A stretch of 64,000 bases of DNA from JAEXOD01 sp043805435 (GCA_043805435.1 JAZDHY010000022.1:62001-126000); one strand, 5' to 3'. Positions 28,280 to 38,597 are shown, numbered from the stretch's first letter. Notes: generated by a model not told the origin, from the letters alone. Translations and numbers: made by a program.

Positions 28280-28780
28280 TTGGTGTTCCCTCTTTCTATT
28301 GATGAATAATGTTAATTAATTTATAACTAGCTTATTCAAAAGTAAAAATAAATTATTTCCGGGTTACTTAATAAATCTTACAACCATCCTTTACATTCCT
28401 ATAAAAACCATAATATATCCACAAACAATGACCACAAACAAATATATTAAACCTTTTTTCCTTTGTCAAGATATTTATTAATATTTAGCAAAAATATTCC
28501 CGTTTTTGCTGCAAATGGTTGAAAAAGTTCCCTTTAATTGCAGCTATTCCTCATTTAAAGCGCAGTTTAGCCGGGTGTTTATCTATTATATTTAAATAAC
28601 TTAATACATAAAGTTGGATAGAGGAGTTTTGATTTTAATTATGGTTAAAAATTTAATTAAAATAAGATAATACATGCTCTTTTAAAGTTTTGCTGTTTGG
28701 TTTATCAAACTCATATTACTTAATCAATTTTTAATAAAAATAATAACAACAATATCACTCCAAACAATTATTTATATATT
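28280..28780. other. Intergenic stretch with a decayed repeat fragment
   Basis: No gene is seen. It holds the leader region of the broken gene, AT-rich sequence, and a fragment at 28529-28562 (GAAAAAGTTCCCTTTAATTG and following) that resembles the right edge of the MITE-like repeat copies. Confidence 0.45.
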
Positions 28781-28815
28781 ACACAAAAAAAAGGACTATG
28801 TCCTTTTTTTTGTGT
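28781..28815 (-). terminator. Strong terminator after htrA
   Basis: ACACAAAAAAAAGGAC pairs over 16 bases with GTCCTTTTTTTTGTGT around a 3-base loop. It lies 40 bases past the htrA stop. The A/T runs on both arms make it usable on either strand. Confidence 0.8.
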
Positions 28816-28854
28816 GGTCATAGTCCTTTATATAAATATATCAATAATATTATT

Positions 28855-30354
28855 CTATTCGGGAATATCCAAACCTACAAAACGACTGTTTTCTTTATCA
28901 ATAGCAATAGTAAGCAATACTGATTTGCCGCGTTTTTTGTTAATATACTCTTCAAATTCCGATACACTTGAAACAGGTTTACGGTCCACTTCAAGAATAA
29001 TCAAATTTTTTGCTAAATTTTGATTATATGCTTTCCCAAATCTTTTTACATCAACAATTTTTACACCATGGTCGGTATCAAAATTACTTAATTCATCATC
29101 GGTGGGATTTACAACGGTTAGTCCTATATTATCCAAACTTAATTGTTTGCCCGGCTTGGCATTTTCATTTTTTTCTCTTCCCGATGAGGAAATAGGATCA
29201 ATCGACTTACCTTTATCAGGAGATTTTAATGTAATATAGCGTTCAATTTCTTTCCCGTCTCTAAAAAGAGTGAGTTTAATTTCATCACCGGCGCGTTTTT
29301 TTGCAATATAACCTTGTAATTCGTTTGGCTGGTTTACTTCTTTATCATTAACCTTTAAAATGATATCACCTGTTTTAATATCTTTTCCTGCAGCTGCTCC
29401 GTCTTTAACAATTCCCTGGATCATAATACCTTTTGGTTTGTCTAATCCAACCGCATTTGCGGTAGCTGCGTCAACTTCCGAAATATTTACTCCAATGTAA
29501 CCACGCGATACTTTTCCATTAGCTATTAAATCGGTTGCAACTGCTTTTGCAATATTAATAGGTATAGCAAATCCATACCCAATATAACTGCCAGACATCC
29601 CGTTTGTAGCTATTGCAGTATTAATCCCTACAACAGAACCGGAAAGATCAACTAAAGCTCCTCCGCTGTTACCGGGGTTAATTGCGGCATCTGTTTGTAT
29701 AAAGTTTTCAATGCCATAATTTTCTTTAATAAGGTTTAGACTTCTTCCAACAGCACTAACAATTCCGGCCGTTACGGTTGAGGAAAGCGATAACGGATTT
29801 CCAATTGCCATAACCCATTGACCAACTTTAAGATTATCCGAATCGCCAAGATAAGCAGCAGGTAATTCCTTTGAATCAATTTGAACAACAGCTAAGTCGG
29901 TTAAAGGATCCGTGCCAACTACATGAGCCGAAAATTTTCTTTTATCATGTAATTGCACTTCTATATTAATAGCGTTTTCAACCACATGGTTATTTGTTAA
30001 AATATATCCGTCTTCAGATATAATCACACCACTTCCGCCGCCTTCCTGTTCACGTGGTGAATCTTCACGAAATGGAAAGAAAAACTTAAAACCCTCCGGC
30101 ATTTCACTTTCTTTTGATTTACTTACAACATTTATTTGTACTATTGATGGTGTAACTTTTTCGGCAACATTAACAAATGCATTATTAAAAGCCATTGCAT
30201 TTTGATCAATATTGGTAATTGGCGGTGATGATGGTCCAAAATTTACATCAGCCAAACTTGGTTTTACCAATCCATAACCGGATACTAATATTGCACCAAA
30301 TACAAACCCGACAAATAGCAATGAAAGAGTTCCAATTAAACTCTTCTTTTTCAT
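28855..30354 (-). CDS. htrA: HtrA/DegP family periplasmic serine protease
   Basis: Degrades or refolds misfolded envelope proteins in the periplasm. From ATG 30354 (an upstream TTG at 30366 overlaps the GGAGGA ribosome site and is rejected) there is a signal or anchor helix (about 6-28), a trypsin-like domain with the triad His123 (LTNNHVV), Asp153 (DPLTDLAVV) and Ser230 (NPGNSGGAL), and two PDZ domains at about 275-375 and 410-499. The length of 499 fits DegP. It is followed by a strong terminator and preceded by recO with an 18-base gap, so it may be last in the pfkB-mtnA-recO transcript. Confidence 0.95.
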   Translation of the reverse strand: MKKKSLIGTLSLLFVGFVFGAILVSGYGLVKPSLADVNFGPSSPPITNIDQNAMAFNNAFVNVAEKVTPSIVQINVVSKSKESEMPEGFKFFFPFREDSPREQEGGGSGVIISEDGYILTNNHVVENAINIEVQLHDKRKFSAHVVGTDPLTDLAVVQIDSKELPAAYLGDSDNLKVGQWVMAIGNPLSLSSTVTAGIVSAVGRSLNLIKENYGIENFIQTDAAINPGNSGGALVDLSGSVVGINTAIATNGMSGSYIGYGFAIPINIAKAVATDLIANGKVSRGYIGVNISEVDAATANAVGLDKPKGIMIQGIVKDGAAAGKDIKTGDIILKVNDKEVNQPNELQGYIAKKRAGDEIKLTLFRDGKEIERYITLKSPDKGKSIDPISSSGREKNENAKPGKQLSLDNIGLTVVNPTDDELSNFDTDHGVKIVDVKRFGKAYNQNLAKNLIILEVDRKPVSSVSEFEEYINKKRGKSVLLTIAIDKENSRFVGLDIPE

Positions 30355-30372
30355 AAATTCCTCCAAAAACTA

Positions 30373-31104
30373 TTAATATATATTTAAAGATTTAATACCT
30401 GAAAAATCAGGGATATTTCTTTTAAGGTACCTTTGTATAAACGCTAATAAATATTCAAGATTATTATCGTCAATAGAAATATCATTATTTCTGGTTGTTA
30501 GACATTTGATATTTTTAAAAAGTTCCTTAGAAATATTGGCAGGAATTTCATTATTGGAATAACAAGAATTGCATAAAGTCCCGTGATACATATCTAAATA
30601 CCCGTCTTCGGTTATTTTGTTTTCACAAATTGAACAATGGTTGATATTTATTTCATATCCCAATTCTTTAACAAAAAAAAGCATAAATTTAACAAATAAT
30701 AATTTAGGATTTGTTTCACTATTTTCTAACAAATCAAAAATTCTTATTAATCCTTTAAATAATAAAGGATTGCTCTCATTTTCATGCGTAAGCTCATAAA
30801 TAACTTCTAAAATTGCCGATGCATATTTATATTTATTTATATCTTTTTTAATATTACCATAAAAATTAATTAAATCCGACTGGGTTAATAATTGAATAGA
30901 ACGACTCTCTTTTTTGTAATAAACTATTTCAATATAATTAAATACATCAATAATTCCCCCAATTTTGGATTTATTGCTCCGCCCTGCTTTAACAATACCG
31001 CTAAACTTTCCATATTCGGCAGAAAAAAGCGTAACTATTTTACTTGTATCACCATAATCGTTTTTTCTAAGTACAATTACCGGGGTTTTAACTATTTCAG
31101 ACAT
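30373..31104 (-). CDS. recO: DNA repair protein RecO
   Basis: Helps RecF/RecR load RecA on single-strand gaps. An OB-fold N-terminus (VIVLRKNDYGDTSKI, FSGIVKAGRSNKS) and a helical C-terminal part with a Cys4 zinc site (HCSICENK and GTLCNSCYSN) are visible. The 243-residue length is normal. Its start overlaps the end of mtnA by eight bases, and htrA follows closely, so it belongs to the same run of genes. Confidence 0.92.
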   Translation of the reverse strand: MSEIVKTPVIVLRKNDYGDTSKIVTLFSAEYGKFSGIVKAGRSNKSKIGGIIDVFNYIEIVYYKKESRSIQLLTQSDLINFYGNIKKDINKYKYASAILEVIYELTHENESNPLLFKGLIRIFDLLENSETNPKLLFVKFMLFFVKELGYEININHCSICENKITEDGYLDMYHGTLCNSCYSNNEIPANISKELFKNIKCLTTRNNDISIDDNNLEYLLAFIQRYLKRNIPDFSGIKSLNIY

Positions 31105-32104
31105 TAAAACAATACGGGTGGTTATATAATTTGTTTTCGGTAATAATTCCGGTTATTAATTCATTAGGAGTTATATCAAAAGAAGGATTATATACAGAAT
31201 AGTTACTTTTTGTAACTTTAATATCTTTTATTCGGTTTATTTCTAATTTATTCCTTTCTTCAATAGGAATATCTTTACCGGTTAGACAATTATAATCAAT
31301 TGTTGTTGTTGGTGCGGCAATATAAAATGGTATTCCATGATATTTACAGTTAACAGCAAGATTATATGTCCCAATTTTATTAGCAGAATCACCATTTACA
31401 GCAATTCTGTCAGCACCCGTAATTACTAAATCAACTTTGTTTTGCTGCATTAAAAATGCTGCCGTCGAATCTGTAATCAGATAAAAAGGAATACTCTCTT
31501 TGGATAATTCAAAGGTAGTTAAACGTGCTCCTTGTAATAACGGACGTGTTTCATCAACATATACATGCTCAATTAATCCTTTTTTGAAAGCATGTTTAAT
31601 TACATTTAATGCTGTACCGCCGCCGCCGGTTGCAAGTTTACCCGTGTTGCAATGCGTTAGGACTATACTTTTTTTATGAAAAATCGAAACTCCATTTTTA
31701 GCCATCATTTCGCATTTTTGAATATCATCGTTATGAATTATTATTGCCTTTTCTTTTAGTCTGTTGAAGATATTATCCGTTGATGACAAGCTATTATAAG
31801 TTTCTTCCATTTCTTTGATAGCCCAAAATAAATTAACTGCTGTAGGTCTAGTTCTTTTAAGACGAGAAGAAACGGAATTAAAATATTCATTATCTTTTCC
31901 GTTATGAAATTTAAAAGACAAAGCAATTCCGTAAGCAGCCGCAATACCAATAGCCGGTGCTCCTCTAATTTCAAGTTTTTCAATAGCCTCAGCAATTCTT
32001 TCATAATTATCTGTTGTTACATAAATCTCAGATAGAGGAAGCTTAGTCTGATCAATAAAAGTAAAATTGTCTTGTTCAAAGCTGAGAGAAAAAAAATTAT
32101 TCAT
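31097..32104 (-). CDS. mtnA: Methylthioribose-1-phosphate isomerase
   Basis: Converts methylthioribose-1-phosphate to methylthioribulose-1-phosphate in methionine salvage, or deoxyribose analogues in related shunts. Motifs IRGAPAIGIAAAYG, THCNTG (catalytic Cys152), DETRPLLQGARLT and TGADRIAVNGDSANKIGTY (Asp232) are all present, which separates it from the eIF2B-like relatives. ATG 32104 is preferred over an in-frame TTG at 32113. It overlaps the PfkB kinase stop region upstream and recO downstream. No other methionine-salvage gene is visible. Confidence 0.93.
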   Translation of the reverse strand: MNNFFSLSFEQDNFTFIDQTKLPLSEIYVTTDNYERIAEAIEKLEIRGAPAIGIAAAYGIALSFKFHNGKDNEYFNSVSSRLKRTRPTAVNLFWAIKEMEETYNSLSSTDNIFNRLKEKAIIIHNDDIQKCEMMAKNGVSIFHKKSIVLTHCNTGKLATGGGGTALNVIKHAFKKGLIEHVYVDETRPLLQGARLTTFELSKESIPFYLITDSTAAFLMQQNKVDLVITGADRIAVNGDSANKIGTYNLAVNCKYHGIPFYIAAPTTTIDYNCLTGKDIPIEERNKLEINRIKDIKVTKSNYSVYNPSFDITPNELITGIITENKLYNHPYCFNV

Positions 32105-33014
32105 TATTCTCAAACCATGATAAATTTTTAAATTGAAAGTATCTGTTTTTTATTTCTTCCGGAGCTAAATTTTCAATTCCTTTTGTGCTAAATTTTTCTA
32201 CATTAAACGAAGCAAGAGTACTGCCGTAAATAACACCTCTTTTTAGATTATCAAAACAAATGTCATCTGTTTTACAAATATAACCTGCAAAACCGCCGGC
32301 AAAAGTATCACCTGCTCCGGTTGGGTCATATAATTCTTCAATTGGAAGAGCAGGAGCGTAAAAAATCTTATCTTCACCAAACAACATTGCCCCATGTTCG
32401 CCTTTTTTAATAATTAAATAAGGGCATCCCATACCTAATATTTTTTTTGCAGCTTTAATTAAGTTGTTTTCTTTTGTTATTAACCTTGCCTCCGAATCAT
32501 TAATTATTAAAACATCAACTCGTTTAATAACTTCTAATAATTCGTTATATTTAATATTTATCCAAAGATTCATAGAATCGCAAATTACAAATTTAGGAGA
32601 GGTTAATTGATTTAAAACATTTAATTGTAAAGTAGGGTCGATATTGCCAAGCATTACATATTTGCTGCCTTTCAAGTTTTCGGGTATAATGGGATTAAAA
32701 AATTCAAAAACATTTAAATCTGTAAACGTAGTATCCCTTTCGTTAAAATCGTGATGATATTTACCACCCCATCTAAAAGTTTTGCCGCCTTTAATTATTT
32801 GAAGTCCTTCTAAATTAATACCATGATTTTTTAGCGTTTCAATATGTTCTTGAGGAAAATCATCTCCAACAACGCCAACAATATCAATAGGTTTACAAAA
32901 ATAACTTGCAGCTAATGAAATATACGTAGTAGAACCACCCAAAGCATCTTCTACTTTTGCATATGGAGTTTCTACACTATCTAATGCAACGGAACCAACT
33001 ATTAATAAACCCAA
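32097..33014 (-). CDS. PfkB-family sugar/nucleoside kinase
   Basis: A ribokinase-fold kinase that phosphorylates a sugar or nucleoside with ATP. The GGS motif region (LGGSTTYISLAA) binds substrate, and DPTGAGDTFAGGFAG holds the anion hole and catalytic Asp. TTG 33014 is preferred as start: GGAGA lies eight bases upstream and the protein then begins MGLLIVGSVALD, as family members do. The ATG at 33029 has no ribosome site. Because mtnA overlaps it, a link with 5'-thio/deoxyadenosine salvage is possible, but substrate specificity cannot be read from the sequence. Confidence 0.85.
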   Translation of the reverse strand: MGLLIVGSVALDSVETPYAKVEDALGGSTTYISLAASYFCKPIDIVGVVGDDFPQEHIETLKNHGINLEGLQIIKGGKTFRWGGKYHHDFNERDTTFTDLNVFEFFNPIIPENLKGSKYVMLGNIDPTLQLNVLNQLTSPKFVICDSMNLWINIKYNELLEVIKRVDVLIINDSEARLITKENNLIKAAKKILGMGCPYLIIKKGEHGAMLFGEDKIFYAPALPIEELYDPTGAGDTFAGGFAGYICKTDDICFDNLKRGVIYGSTLASFNVEKFSTKGIENLAPEEIKNRYFQFKNLSWFENNE

Positions 33015-33080
33015 AATTATATTCTCCATTCAAAAAAATTTTAAAATTGAATATTTAATGTAAAAAGTTTTCTACTTAAA

Positions 33081-33542
33081 TTAAATATTTATTTCAATAA
33101 ATTTTAGTAAACTTTTATTATTTGTAAAATAATTATCAATTATATCCACCGATTTTCTTTGATCTGGCCATGCAAGTCTTTTTTTTGCTTCTTTTTTTGA
33201 AAGCCAGCAAAATTCGGAATGTTCAGCAGATAATTTTACTGCCGAATTTGGATTTACCAAAGCTACAAATACCGGAATTAAACAAATTGTTTCCGTCTGG
33301 TACGAATAAAAAGAATTAATTTTGGGAACTACCCAAAATTTAGCAGCAACTAATCCTGTTTCTTCTTTAATTTCCCTAATGGCTGTTTTATATGCCAATT
33401 CATTTTGGTCAATTGTTCCGGTTACCATCTGCCAAATATTAGGAAATATTTCATTTTCAGAACGTTTAATTAATAAATATTCTATTTTATTGTTAACAAT
33501 TTTTATAATATGGGCTTCAACTAATGAAGACGTTATTACCAT
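33081..33542 (-). CDS. Nudix hydrolase
   Basis: A 153-residue cytoplasmic pyrophosphohydrolase. The Nudix box is complete: G-x5-E-x7-REIKEETGL, starting at GTIDQNE. The surrounding WQMVTGTID and the C-terminal EFCWLSKKEA resemble the dATP/dihydroneopterin triphosphate (NudB-like) group, but assignment below the superfamily is uncertain. It begins 15 bases after the large outer-membrane protein and may be translated from the same message. Confidence 0.88.
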   Translation of the reverse strand: MVITSSLVEAHIIKIVNNKIEYLLIKRSENEIFPNIWQMVTGTIDQNELAYKTAIREIKEETGLVAAKFWVVPKINSFYSYQTETICLIPVFVALVNPNSAVKLSAEHSEFCWLSKKEAKKRLAWPDQRKSVDIIDNYFTNNKSLLKFIEINI

Positions 33543-33557
33543 AAATATCTCCTTATT

Positions 33558-36500
33558 TTAAAAAAATGCTCGAGCTTCTGCCCTAAAAGTGTGAATTATT
33601 TTACTTTCACCCAATTTACGGCCTGAATAATTAACCGTTGTTTGTAAATTTGTGCCAATTCTATAATCAAAATTCAGGCTTCCTGTATAATTTTTACCTA
33701 AATTATTTCCTTTTGTAACTTCAAAAGGAATAATATTTGTATTATTATTTGCAACTAACTCTTTTCGTTCCATTTCAATTCGTAATCTGCCCTTTCCCGC
33801 AAATGATAATGTAAAACGTATTGATTGAGAGTTATTATCAATAATAGTCGGTTTTTCCGGAAAACTGTCTTCATCTCTGCCTACCGAAACAATAAATCCG
33901 ACTTCAACAGACTGGTATGGTCTGTATGAAAAATCCGAACTTATCAAATTTGATAATAAAATACGAGATCTGTTTTGAGAAATTGGGGCAGTCAGATTAT
34001 CTGTAGAAGTAGTAAAATCTGTTTGATTTACAATTTCCTTAACTAAAGCAAATTTAACCCTAAAAGTATTTTCTCTGTAATATCCTCGTTCTACTCCACC
34101 GCTATAATTATTTAAAGTTTTTCGTTGTATATATCTATATTTGAAAGATAATTCGCTGCTATTTTTAAATAAAAATATATCTTGTTGAATTAAATTTGAA
34201 CCTCTGATGGTTGTGGAATCATTTAAAAATTTACTAAGATTTAATAAATAGATTTGTTTTAAATCCTTTTCTTGACTATTTTCCTCAATTCTGATAAGCG
34301 TTTCTGTGGATATAGGTTTTAACCACCACAGCCAAAACGAATTATCAATTTGCAAACGACTAAAATCAATTTTCCATCTTGTGTTTACTTTTAAATTGAT
34401 AACAGGAAATAACTCGTCGGTAGGAATTGTTGAAGCCAAAAAATCACCGTCATAAATTGTTTGTTCAAATTCATTTTCCTCCGGAAGTCCATTATTATTT
34501 AAATCTCCCAAATAAATATAATTACCTGTTCCTTTTTGCACTTTAATAAATACTTTTTCAAGCTTTGCACTTCTTTCTGTTGTAGTTTCGTAATATAAAT
34601 CACCATCAATAAAATTTTTCCAAAAATTAAAGCGCGATTGAGATTTAAATAAAATTGTTTCAGTATTGATATATCCTTTTAACTTGTATAATTCCGAATA
34701 TTTTAATTGTCTGATTGTTAACAAATTATTTGTGCTTATTTCGGGAATACCTTTATAGGTTACAGAAAAAACCTGTGTATATGATTTTGAAAAATCTTCA
34801 AACTTACCATTTAATGGAGCCAATTCATTTCTAAATTGATATTTTGCCTCAATTTCTAATCCATTAAAATTTAGTATTGATAGATTTGGAGACAATTCAT
34901 AATAATTTAAACTCCCACCTTGCAGAGAATCATTATTAGAGTATGAATCTTTTTTTAATTCCGAAGCAAATTCAAATCCGGGTTTAACAAAGTAGATAAT
35001 CAAAGAAGCTTTTCCGTTTTGACGTATCCAATTACTGCTAATATTACTATTTTTTGTAGATACATAATCAAACGAATATTCAATATTGTAAACTTTTTCA
35101 TCAAAAGATTTTACATCAGTATTAAATCGTTTTGAAGTAAATAAGTTTCCCTTTTTTAAATAACCATATTTGGAAATAATTGAAATATTATCTGTTGGCA
35201 GTAAACTTAAACCAAACTCACGTAATACTTCATTGTTATTGGTATTACCGGTAATATTATAATATCTATCAAATTCAACACTATTTATTCTATCTAATGA
35301 ATTAAATCTGTCTTCCACGTAACGATCTTTATAATTAAGTCCTATTTTTCCAAGATTAATATTTAGTAAATTTAAGCTGATTGGTTTAAGCTCAATAATA
35401 ATGTTTCTTGCATAACCATAATTGTCATTATCATCCAAATTGGAAAATGTATTTTTATCAAAACTGCTGCCTGCAAGCTCTAATTCAATAAATAATTCTT
35501 TAGTAGGATTATAATTGATATATAAATCGCTTAAATTACCAACTTGAGGCATTGGCAAATATTTTATTGGCATATATGTTCCATTTCCAATTCCAACAAA
35601 CTTAAAATTTCCCAAGCTTAACGAAATATAATCGCCTTTGTTTGCACCAACATAACTAAAACTTACATTATAAATTGCATTAACATCACCCGGGTTATAA
35701 ACATAATACGTATATTCTGTATTATTGATAAGAGTATCTACTTTAGTGTATGTACCAATAATTCTTCCAAGCGAATCAGGTTCGGCGGTTGTTACACCGG
35801 TTCTTGCTGCTTTCAAATAGTCATCACCGGCATTTTCAAGTAATTTTTTATCATTATCGGAAAGTACCAAATCTATAGGATTATTTTTATCATCGCCTTC
35901 GCTATAATAGTTAAATTTAACTTTTAATTTGTTATCATAAAAATTTGCCTTTGCGGTTCCGCCTAAAAATGTTCTTGAATATTGTTTGTCGGAATATTCA
36001 AATTCAACGGTAATTCTACTTGCCGAAGTTATTAATCTTTTAGGCTTAAATGTTACTTCCGCATTAGAATACTCAATTGTATAATCGTTATTTTCTCCTC
36101 GTTTAAGTTCTTCTCCGTCTAAAAAAACTTTTTCACTCCCTGCAATTACAACAATATTTGTTTCGTTATTTGCACCAATCAATCTATAAGGGCCTTGCAC
36201 ACCTTCCGTACCGGATAATTTATTTGAATTAAATTTTCCTCTTGATGTTGCGTATGCAAAATTTCCCGAAAAATTATCAAACATCACATCGGTTTTTAAT
36301 CCCTGAAGTTTTCTGTCTAAATTTCCAAATTCTCCAATTTTTTCTTTAAAATCATAATCACCAAAAGTACCAATTGCATTTTTGTGTTTGATTTCAATAA
36401 ATACTTTATCAAGCTCCTCTAATTTTTCGGAATTCCCTTCGGGCTGAATAGGAGTGTTTTCATCCGTTAAAGCGGCAGTTAATTCAATATCATCCGATAA

Positions 36501-37019
36501 TTTACCTGAAAGTTGTAACCTTAATCCGCTGCTTACGGTAAAATCCTTATTTGTTCCAACAGTAAATCCTCTTACAATTGTGCCGCTTTTTTTAATATCC
36601 CTTCCAAAAATTGATTCATTGGAAAAAGAATTCCCCTCCATTTTAATTATTCTAATCGAATCGGGATAATTAACATCAAATTTTGAGATTAATGAACGAT
36701 TTTTATATTCCTTTTTTAAGCCAAGCAGATATGACTTATAAGAGATGATTAAAGTATCAAAAATTGAATAAATAAGTGAATCGGAAAGTGAAATTGTACA
36801 TTTTTCGAAGGAGATTTTGTAATCGGAAGGATTTAGTTTTTTATTTTTTAAATATACGTTTTCACTAAAAGGTATAATATTTGTTGCAGAAAGATAATAT
36901 ATATTTTTAAAATTAATTTTTAGTGTATCTGTAGTTGTGGATTTATTGTATTCCGCTTGACCGAATACTCCATTTTGAAGAAGAATAAAAAATAATACAG
37001 TTTTAATTAAGTTTTTCAC
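33558..37019 (-). CDS. Large outer-membrane beta-barrel protein, function unknown
   Basis: 1153 residues with a signal peptide (FGQ-A near 20), an N-terminal soluble part to about 130, then long runs of alternating polar and aromatic strands ending in a C-terminal Phe, typical of outer-membrane barrels. The segments LSGKLSDDIELTAALTDENT and QPEGNSEKLEELDKVFIEI recall, from memory, parts of the giant SprA/Sov-type type IX secretion barrel, but the protein is far shorter, so it is not called SprA. A GSEKVFLDGEELKRG and YSNAEVTF stretch looks like a small inserted domain. It is a possible surface translocon or assembly factor; function unknown. Confidence 0.7.
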   Translation of the reverse strand: MKNLIKTVLFFILLQNGVFGQAEYNKSTTTDTLKINFKNIYYLSATNIIPFSENVYLKNKKLNPSDYKISFEKCTISLSDSLIYSIFDTLIISYKSYLLGLKKEYKNRSLISKFDVNYPDSIRIIKMEGNSFSNESIFGRDIKKSGTIVRGFTVGTNKDFTVSSGLRLQLSGKLSDDIELTAALTDENTPIQPEGNSEKLEELDKVFIEIKHKNAIGTFGDYDFKEKIGEFGNLDRKLQGLKTDVMFDNFSGNFAYATSRGKFNSNKLSGTEGVQGPYRLIGANNETNIVVIAGSEKVFLDGEELKRGENNDYTIEYSNAEVTFKPKRLITSASRITVEFEYSDKQYSRTFLGGTAKANFYDNKLKVKFNYYSEGDDKNNPIDLVLSDNDKKLLENAGDDYLKAARTGVTTAEPDSLGRIIGTYTKVDTLINNTEYTYYVYNPGDVNAIYNVSFSYVGANKGDYISLSLGNFKFVGIGNGTYMPIKYLPMPQVGNLSDLYINYNPTKELFIELELAGSSFDKNTFSNLDDNDNYGYARNIIIELKPISLNLLNINLGKIGLNYKDRYVEDRFNSLDRINSVEFDRYYNITGNTNNNEVLREFGLSLLPTDNISIISKYGYLKKGNLFTSKRFNTDVKSFDEKVYNIEYSFDYVSTKNSNISSNWIRQNGKASLIIYFVKPGFEFASELKKDSYSNNDSLQGGSLNYYELSPNLSILNFNGLEIEAKYQFRNELAPLNGKFEDFSKSYTQVFSVTYKGIPEISTNNLLTIRQLKYSELYKLKGYINTETILFKSQSRFNFWKNFIDGDLYYETTTERSAKLEKVFIKVQKGTGNYIYLGDLNNNGLPEENEFEQTIYDGDFLASTIPTDELFPVINLKVNTRWKIDFSRLQIDNSFWLWWLKPISTETLIRIEENSQEKDLKQIYLLNLSKFLNDSTTIRGSNLIQQDIFLFKNSSELSFKYRYIQRKTLNNYSGGVERGYYRENTFRVKFALVKEIVNQTDFTTSTDNLTAPISQNRSRILLSNLISSDFSYRPYQSVEVGFIVSVGRDEDSFPEKPTIIDNNSQSIRFTLSFAGKGRLRIEMERKELVANNNTNIIPFEVTKGNNLGKNYTGSLNFDYRIGTNLQTTVNYSGRKLGESKIIHTFRAEARAFF

Positions 37020-37109
37020 AATAAATTTTACAACAGAATGTTTGGGAAAATAAATAAAAAATAAAACTTAATTTAAGTAAAAAAAAATAAAGGATTGGTA
37101 TTAAAAAAA

Positions 37110-37138
37110 ATGCCCCTTTATAAAAAATAAAGAGGCAT
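37110..37138 (-). terminator. Terminator after ABC-2 transporter genes
   Basis: ATGCCTCTTTAT pairs with ATAAAGGGGCAT (one mismatch) around an A/T loop, followed by a T run on the minus strand. A very similar hairpin occurs at 38752-38784. Confidence 0.75.
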
Positions 37139-37165
37139 AAAAATCTTTTTAATAAATATTTATAA

Positions 37166-37876
37166 TTATTGGGTTAATATTTTTTCAGTATTTAAAAACC
37201 TTGTAGCAAATAATGTTAGTAAAACAATAAATACTCCAAAAAGTAAGTGATAATAAAAAATATAAGATAAATTGACAATAATATATTGTTTTAATAATGC
37301 AACTGTACCCATTAAAATAATGAAAAAAATTAATTTAACTTTAGATTCATCCTTAAAATTAAGTGTTATAATACCAATTAATCCAATTAACGATAAACAA
37401 ATTATTGGATTAATAAAAAATAATGATATAAATCCATATAACGATGGTAATAATAGCGTTGATGTTTTGATAGATAAACTAACAGGAATTATATATAAAT
37501 TTATTATTAAGATAAAAGCAATTACTGTAATAATAGATATAAAATATCCTAAAATAGTAATTGAAATTGATTTACCAAACCAAATTGTTCTTAAATCCAA
37601 TGGTGTTGCTAAAAGAGAATGTAATGTTTTGGTTATTTTTTCTTTTGCAAATAAATTATAATTAGCAGAATATGCCATGAATAGAATAACAAAAGGAACA
37701 AAAAATAATACATAAAAGTCAACCATCTTTACACTTTGTTCGCTGACTTGAGTAATTTTTTCAAATAACTGTACAGGAAAATACACCAAAAAAAAACTTG
37801 CAATAATTATCATCAGTAAAATTCTCTTATCTTTTATGAATTCTTTAAGTTCTTTTTTAATAATTATTTTAAGCAT
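37166..37876 (-). CDS. ABC-2 type transporter permease
   Basis: A 236-residue inner-membrane protein with six hydrophobic segments and a basic N-terminus (IIKKELKEFIKDKR) typical of ABC-2 exporters. It shares an eight-base overlap with the upstream ATPase. The pair probably exports a lipid, drug or ion such as sodium (NatAB-like); the substrate cannot be decided. Confidence 0.8.
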   Translation of the reverse strand: MLKIIIKKELKEFIKDKRILLMIIIASFFLVYFPVQLFEKITQVSEQSVKMVDFYVLFFVPFVILFMAYSANYNLFAKEKITKTLHSLLATPLDLRTIWFGKSISITILGYFISIITVIAFILIINLYIIPVSLSIKTSTLLLPSLYGFISLFFINPIICLSLIGLIGIITLNFKDESKVKLIFFIILMGTVALLKQYIIVNLSYIFYYHLLFGVFIVLLTLFATRFLNTEKILTQ

Positions 37877-38597
37877 TTAAATCACCAATTTTTACTGAAT
37901 CAAAATATATTTTTTCTAGATTAAATTCTTTTGTTATATCAATATTTCTTAGATTTTGAATACTCTCAAATAATTTAATTTGGCCGTCTTTAATTATCGC
38001 AATTTTATTACATAGTCTTTCTACTTCGTACAAATTATGCGAGCTAAATAAAATTGTAGTTCCTCTTTTATTTAATTGCAGTAAAGTATCGCGCATTACA
38101 ACCTGCATATCAGGATCCAGCCCTGTAAACGGTTCATCCAATATAAGCAGTTTTGGTTTGTGTAAAATTGATTTAACAAAAGATACTTTTTGTCTCATTC
38201 CCCTGCTAAAAGTGCTGATTTTATTAAACATAACATCAATCAGATCTAAATCACTTAATAAGATATTATTTTCATTAATAACAGATTTAAAATCTATTTT
38301 GTATATATCTGCATAAAAATTAAGATTTTCAAATAAGGTTAAATTATCGTATAATCCATCCGAGTCAAGCATAAAACCTATTTGATATTTTAGAGCTTGG
38401 TTTATTTCTTGGTTATAATATTTTACCTGCCCGGAATAATTTGTGTACAATTGAAGTATAACACGTATAGTACTTGTTTTACCGGCACCATTTGGGCCAA
38501 TAAAACCTAATATTTCACCCTCGTTTATAGAAAATGAAACATTTTTAAGAATATCTTTTCCCTTAATACTTTTATTGATGTTAATTAATTCAAGCAT
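37869..38597 (-). CDS. ABC transporter ATP-binding protein (exporter type)
   Basis: Drives the ABC-2 permease encoded next. Walker A GPNGAGKTS, signature TFSRGMRQK, Walker B LLILDEPFTGLD and the H-loop SSHNL are complete. ATG 38597 follows AAGGGG; an upstream in-frame start at 38624 would add nine residues without a ribosome site. The 242-residue length suits the CcmA/NatA group. It is separated from the efflux operon upstream by a terminator. Confidence 0.9.
   Translation of the reverse strand: MLELININKSIKGKDILKNVSFSINEGEILGFIGPNGAGKTSTIRVILQLYTNYSGQVKYYNQEINQALKYQIGFMLDSDGLYDNLTLFENLNFYADIYKIDFKSVINENNILLSDLDLIDVMFNKISTFSRGMRQKVSFVKSILHKPKLLILDEPFTGLDPDMQVVMRDTLLQLNKRGTTILFSSHNLYEVERLCNKIAIIKDGQIKLFESIQNLRNIDITKEFNLEKIYFDSVKIGDLNA

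Noticed and set aside
33558..37019. Calling the large barrel SprA/Sov
   Set aside because: Short segments recall the family, but the protein is about half the expected size and no type IX secretion partner genes lie nearby.
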